The notes under the pieces were generated by a model that saw only the letters and a program-made list of their open reading frames with translations, searched no databases and was not told the DNA's origin. The translations under genes were made by a program, and so were the position numbers. A DNA stretch of 64,000 nucleotides, taken from assembly GCA_041661865.1 (NCBI GenBank), contig JBAZTO010000015.1, positions 1-64,000 of the forward strand, in the 5' to 3' direction. Each line of letters opens with the position of its first letter. Within the stretch, counting starts at the first letter, position 1. The stretch is from JBAZTO01 sp041661865. GTDB lineage: Bacteria; Planctomycetota; Phycisphaerae; SM23-33. Positions 60,286 to 64,000 of the stretch are shown here, piece by piece.

Positions 60286-61581
60286 ATGACACAGTACGAA
60301 CAAGCAAGACAGGGATTGACCACGCCGCAGATGGAGCGGGTTGCGCAGCGTGAGAACGTAGCCGCCGCCCTCATCCGCGACGAGATCGCCGCCGGGCACC
60401 TGGTGATTCCCGCCAATCGCCTGCATGTCGCCGGCGTCGGCGAGGGCGCGACGCCCCTGGACCCCTGCGGCATCGGGCGGGCCGTCACCACCAAGATCAA
60501 CGCCAACATCGGCGCCTCGCCCATTTCCAGTTGTCGCGAGCAGGAACTGCTCAAGCTGCAATTGGCCGTCAAGTACGGCGCCGACGCGGTCATGGATCTC
60601 TCCACCGGCGGGGACCTGGACGCCACGCGGGTTTTCCTCATCGCCAACTCCGCCGTGCCCATCGGCACCGTGCCGATCTACTCCATGATCGTCGGGCGCG
60701 ACATCACCGACCTGACGCGCCAGGACATCCTGGCCGTCATCCGCAAGCAGGCCGCCCAGGGCGTGGACTTCTTCACCATCCACGCCGGCCTGCGACGCAA
60801 GCACCTGCCGCTGATCGCCAGGCGGAAAATGGGCATCGTTTCGCGGGGCGGCAGCCTGCTGGCCAAGTGGATGATGCACCACCAGGCCGAGAACCCGATG
60901 TACGAAATGTTCGACGAGATCAGCGGCATCCTGCACGAGCACGACGTGGCCTACTCGCTGGGCGACGGCCTGCGCCCCGGCTGCCTGGCCGACGCGTCCG
61001 ACGAGGCGCAGTTTGCCGAGCTGGACACGCTGGGCGAGCTGGTCATGCGGGCGCGGAAGGCCGGCGTGCAGACGATCGTCGAAGGCCCCGGCCACGTGCC
61101 GTATGACCAGATCGAGATGAACATGAAGCGCCAGCAGCAGGTCTGCGACGGCGCGCCGTTTTACGTGCTGGGGCCGGTGGTCAGCGACGTTTTCCCCGGC
61201 TACGATCACATTACCTCGGCCATGGGCGCCATTGCGGCCGCCTACCACGGCGCCAGCTTCCTGTGCTACGTCACGCCCAGCGAGCACCTGGGCCTGCCGC
61301 ACCCCGCCGACGTCAAGGCCGGCTGCATCGCCTACAAGATCGCCGCCCACGCCGCCGACGTGGCCCGCAAGCTGCCCGGCGCCCGCGACTGGGACGACCG
61401 CATGGCCGAGGCCCGCGGCAACTTCGACTGGAAGAAGCAGTACGAGCTGGCCTTCGACGGTCAGACCGCCCGCGAAATCCACAATCGCGACATGACCACT
61501 GAGGAAGACTTCTGTTCCATGTGCGGCCGGGATTGGTGCGCCATGCGGATCTCGAAGGAAGTGACCAGGGGCATCCGTTAG
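60286..61581 (+). CDS. thiC: Phosphomethylpyrimidine synthase ThiC
   Basis: 431 aa, the short form without the N-terminal extension of proteobacterial ThiC. Family stretches include GIGRAVTTKINANIGASP, VEGPGHVPYDQIEMN and YDHITSAMGAI; the C-terminal radical-SAM cluster is CSMCGRDWC. It rearranges aminoimidazole ribotide to the thiamine pyrimidine. ATG 60286 has GAAGGA upstream; the frame extends upstream only through the repeat. It is controlled by the TPP riboswitch. Confidence 0.97.
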   Translation: MTQYEQARQGLTTPQMERVAQRENVAAALIRDEIAAGHLVIPANRLHVAGVGEGATPLDPCGIGRAVTTKINANIGASPISSCREQELLKLQLAVKYGADAVMDLSTGGDLDATRVFLIANSAVPIGTVPIYSMIVGRDITDLTRQDILAVIRKQAAQGVDFFTIHAGLRRKHLPLIARRKMGIVSRGGSLLAKWMMHHQAENPMYEMFDEISGILHEHDVAYSLGDGLRPGCLADASDEAQFAELDTLGELVMRARKAGVQTIVEGPGHVPYDQIEMNMKRQQQVCDGAPFYVLGPVVSDVFPGYDHITSAMGAIAAAYHGASFLCYVTPSEHLGLPHPADVKAGCIAYKIAAHAADVARKLPGARDWDDRMAEARGNFDWKKQYELAFDGQTAREIHNRDMTTEEDFCSMCGRDWCAMRISKEVTRGIR

Positions 61582-61658
61582 CCCGCGGGATGGGGCTACA
61601 ATGATGGGCCTGGCCACCCGTGGCTGTGGCGGGGGTTACAAAAACTGAAGAAATTGGC

Positions 61659-61687
61659 TTGCATGGCAGGCGCATGCAGCCTACACT
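61659..61687 (+). promoter_or_regulatory. Candidate rpmB promoter
   Basis: TTGCAT and TACACT separated by 17 bases, about 100 bases before rpmB. The intervening leader holds an ATGACG/CGTCA-type hairpin (about 61741-61765). Confidence 0.45.
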
Positions 61688-61788
61688 ACCCGGCCCGTTA
61701 TCTGCGGGTGGTTTGTGCAAGCGAACATGGTCAGCAGCATCGAATGACGGATTGCGTCACTCGATATTTGCATAGCAGGAGTACAGCA

Positions 61789-62052
61789 ATGCCTCGCGAG
61801 TGCCCATTTACGGGAAAGAAGACGACGACAGGCCGGCAGTACACGCGGCGTGGCAAGGCCAAGTACCTCGGCGGCGTCGGCCGCAAGGTCACCGGCAAGA
61901 CGATGCGCAAGTTCCGCGTGAACATGCAGCGCGTCCGTGCGGTCATCGACGGCGAAGTGGTCCGCATCAACGTCTCAGCCAAGGCCATCCGCGGCGGGCT
62001 GATCACCAAGCCCCTCAAGCGGACCTACAAGCCCGCCGAAGCAACCGCCTAA
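61789..62052 (+). CDS. rpmB: Ribosomal protein bL28
   Basis: 87 aa. CPFTGKKTTTGRQYTRRGKAK and KRTYKPAEATA mark bL28 of the large subunit; the protein is basic throughout, as expected. It lacks the Cys pair seen in zinc-binding forms. AGGAG lies seven bases before ATG 61789, and an intrinsic terminator follows, so it appears monocistronic. Confidence 0.94.
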   Translation: MPRECPFTGKKTTTGRQYTRRGKAKYLGGVGRKVTGKTMRKFRVNMQRVRAVIDGEVVRINVSAKAIRGGLITKPLKRTYKPAEATA

Positions 62053-62075
62053 CTTCAGCGCAACTTGACTTCCTG

Positions 62076-62112
62076 GCGCGGCGATCTACCCAAGGTCGCC
62101 GCGCTTTATTAT
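62076..62112 (+). terminator. Intrinsic terminator after rpmB
   Basis: GCGCGGCGA (62076-62084) pairs with TCGCCGCGC (62096-62104), then TTTATTATT. Confidence 0.88.
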
Positions 62113-62225
62113 TGGGTGGCCAAGGGGTAGGATTCGCCCGGGACGGCTGGGAGTGCGGATCGAAATAGGTTCGCCACACGCCGCCGATTACAGTGTCGCT
62201 AAAGGCAAGGGATCCGAAAGTGCCC

Positions 62226-63620
62226 ATGAACCGAACACTCATCAAGGATGTCTTGACTGATCTTGCCCCCGGCAGCGATGTGACCGTGGGCGGCTGGGTG
62301 CGCACGGTGCGGACGTCCAAGGCGGGTTTTTCCTTCATCAATCTCAATGACGGCTCGTGCCTGGCCAGCCTGCAGGTGGTCGCGCCGGCGAGCCTGACCA
62401 ACTACGAGGCCCAGGTCACGCGTCTGACCACCGGGTCGGCCGTGCTGGTGACGGGCAAGCTGGTCGAGAGCCCCGCCAAGGGCCAGCGGGTCGAGCTGGC
62501 CGCCGCGGAAGTCACCATCCTGGGCGCCTGCGACGCCGAGGCCTATCCCATCCAGCCCAAGCACCATAGCTTCGAGTTCCTGCGGACCGTCGCGCACCTG
62601 CGGGCGCGGACCAACACCTTCGGGGCCGTGGCGCGCGTCCGCAGCGTGCTCTGCGGCGCGATCCACGAGTTCTTCCAGGGCCGCGGCTTCGTCTACATGC
62701 ACACGCCGATCATCACCGCCAGCGACTGCGAGGGCGCGGGGCAACTGTTCCGCGTGACCACGCTGGACCTGGCCAACCCGCCGCGCGACCCTGCCGGCGG
62801 CGTCGACTTCGCCCAGGATTTCTTCGCCCGCTCAGCCTACCTGACCGTCTCGGGCCAGCTCGAGGGCGAAACCGGGGCCTGCGCCCTGGGTAACGTCTAC
62901 ACCTTCGGGCCCACCTTCCGGGCCGAGAATTCCAACACGCCGCGCCACCTGGCGGAGTTCTGGATGGTCGAACCGGAGATGGCCTTCTGCGATCTTTCCG
63001 GCGACGCCGACCTGGCCGAGGAGTTCCTCAAGTTCCTCTTCCGCACCGCGATGGCCCGCAGCCAGGCCGACCTGGAGTTCTTCAACGAGCACGTGGACAA
63101 GACCATCCTCCAGACCCTCGCCGACGTGGTGGAGAAGGACTTCGTCCGCATCACCTACACCGAGGCCATCGGACTGCTGGAAAAGTCCGGACGCACCTGG
63201 ACCTTCCCGGTCGCCTGGGGCACGGACCTGCAAACCGAGCACGAGCGATACCTGACCGAGGAAATCTTCAAGCGGCCGGTGATCATCACCGACTACCCCT
63301 CCAGCATCAAACCCTTCTACATGAGGCTCAGCGACGACGACAGAACCGTCGCGGCGATGGACGTGCTGGTGCCCCGGATCGGCGAAATCATCGGCGGCAG
63401 CCAGCGCGAAGAGCGGCTGGACGTGCTGGAGCGGCGGATGGTCGAGGCGGGCCTGAAGAGCGAGGATTACTGGTGGTACCTGGACCTGCGCCGCTACGGC
63501 AGCGTGCCGCACGCGGGCTTTGGGCTGGGGCTTGAGCGGCTGATCCTGTTCGTCACGGGCATGGCCAACATCCGCGACGTGATCCCCTTCCCCCGCACGC
63601 CGCGCTCGGCGGAGTTTTGA
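62226..63620 (+). CDS. asnS: Asparaginyl-tRNA synthetase
   Basis: 464 aa. The N-terminal OB fold (VTVGGWVRTVRTSKAGFSFINLNDGS) binds the anticodon; class II motif 2 is FRAENSNTPRHLAEFWMVEP and motif 3 is GFGLGLERLILF. It charges tRNA(Asn). ATG 62226 is chosen as the family's usual start; GTGs at 62220 and 62193 are alternatives. Its presence implies that GatCAB is not needed for Asn-tRNA here. Confidence 0.95.
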   Translation: MNRTLIKDVLTDLAPGSDVTVGGWVRTVRTSKAGFSFINLNDGSCLASLQVVAPASLTNYEAQVTRLTTGSAVLVTGKLVESPAKGQRVELAAAEVTILGACDAEAYPIQPKHHSFEFLRTVAHLRARTNTFGAVARVRSVLCGAIHEFFQGRGFVYMHTPIITASDCEGAGQLFRVTTLDLANPPRDPAGGVDFAQDFFARSAYLTVSGQLEGETGACALGNVYTFGPTFRAENSNTPRHLAEFWMVEPEMAFCDLSGDADLAEEFLKFLFRTAMARSQADLEFFNEHVDKTILQTLADVVEKDFVRITYTEAIGLLEKSGRTWTFPVAWGTDLQTEHERYLTEEIFKRPVIITDYPSSIKPFYMRLSDDDRTVAAMDVLVPRIGEIIGGSQREERLDVLERRMVEAGLKSEDYWWYLDLRRYGSVPHAGFGLGLERLILFVTGMANIRDVIPFPRTPRSAEF

Positions 63621-63628
63621 CAGCAAAA

Positions 63629-63758
63629 GCAATCACAGAGATCACAGAGTACACGGAGGCCACAGAGACAGACTCCATTGAGTTGTGTTTATCGAGGTTC
63701 CTTTTTTGCTCTCTAGATTTTCTGCGTTCTCTGTGATCTCCGTGGGCTCTGTGATTGC
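63629..63758. repeat. CACAGAG long palindrome, copy 4
   Basis: GCAATCACAGAG (63629-63640) faces CTCTGTGATTGC (63747-63758), with further CACAGAG/CTCTGTG and GGAGGCCACAGAG segments inside. It lies between asnS and the PHP gene. Confidence 0.75.
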
Positions 63759-63814
63759 CGTTTCTTCTGTTCTTGAGAGTTGAACGATTACCCGCAAGGA
63801 ACGATATAAGAGAG

Positions 63815-64000
63815 ATGAAAGTCGAATTACATCTTCATACCGATTGTTTCAGCCCGTGCGCCCGGTCCGGGCCGGCCGAGATGATGACGCGGCTGGTCCA
63901 GACCGGCTACAAAGCGGTTTACATCACCGAGCACGACGCCCTCTGGAGCGACCAGGACCTGGCCGACCTTCAGAACCGCTACCCGACCCTCCGCATCTTT
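63815..64000 (+). CDS. PHP-domain metal-dependent phosphoesterase, N-terminal part
   Basis: The first 62 residues are visible before the window ends. MKVELHLHTDCFSPCARSGP carries the HxH metal pair of the PHP family, and VYITEHDALW is the second metal-site strand. The full protein may be a nucleotide phosphatase or another phosphoesterase. An AGAGAG-type purine stretch precedes the ATG. Confidence 0.82.
   Translation, partial: MKVELHLHTDCFSPCARSGPAEMMTRLVQTGYKAVYITEHDALWSDQDLADLQNRYPTLRIF

Overview
This is a GC-rich bacterial chromosome segment with no rRNA, tRNA or CRISPR array recognised. Two PEP-CTERM proteins, DUF1844, DUF1570 and DUF2752 proteins, a HxlA-RraA fusion, a divergent CTP synthase and very many short palindromic intergenic repeats suggest a planctomycete (Planctomycetota, possibly Phycisphaerae-like). 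The lineage is inferred from gene content and style only; no 16S or marker phylogeny was possible.

Layout. 1-2.3 kb: a gene start cut by the left edge, a 174-bp inverted-repeat element, a GH28 polygalacturonase-like enzyme and infA. 2.5-7.05 kb: gatC-gatA-gatB, split between gatA and gatB by a REP-associated tyrosine transposase (RAYT) flanked by oppositely oriented REP clusters. 7.2-10.7 kb: an anchored coiled-coil protein, a PLP aminotransferase and a five-helix membrane protein. 27.9-10.9 kb, all on the minus strand: a Wzx/Wzy-type exopolysaccharide locus. In transcription order it holds a SPOR lipoprotein, Wza-like export lipoprotein, Wzz-like chain-length protein, CpsD-like P-loop protein, Wzy-like polymerase, GT2, Wzx-like flippase (between polymerase and GT2), three GT4 enzymes, a priming sugar transferase, a radical SAM protein and two large TPR proteins. 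Short gaps and overlaps through its core suggest one transcription unit.

28.2-35.2 kb: an XRE regulator with a candidate operator, a PEP-CTERM protein, a DUF1844 protein, CTP synthase, a WecA/TagO-like phosphoglycosyltransferase with a DPM1-like GT2, and a secreted Cys/Pro-rich protein. 35.2-41.3 kb: transketolase, YidC, a phosphoesterase and TsaB. 41.4-42.6 kb: a DUF1570 metallopeptidase-like lipoprotein bracketed by long inverted repeats. 42.7-47.2 kb: two small membrane proteins, a HAD phosphatase, a promoter-to-terminator unit likely to be a small RNA or attenuator, a second PEP-CTERM protein, and an ECF sigma factor overlapping its probable membrane partner. 47.3-54.9 kb: ProC, HxlB, HxlA-RraA, a LysM lipoprotein, a TIM-barrel isomerase, two paralogous lipoproteins with a DUF2752 protein, and QueA. 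55-64 kb: a small conserved-looking gene, TspO-like protein, nested palindromic elements, HolA, an orphan gene, a DegT aminotransferase, a TPP riboswitch with thiC, rpmB, asnS and the start of a PHP-domain gene.

The most unusual property is the density and variety of structured intergenic repeats: at least seven families, several nested in one another and some placed inside operons or leaders. No wholly new multi-gene system can be proven from the sequence. The best candidates for something undescribed are the orphan RNA at 44.01-44.15 kb, the inverted-repeat-bounded DUF1570 cassette, and the two-hairpin GTGCCAC repeat family.
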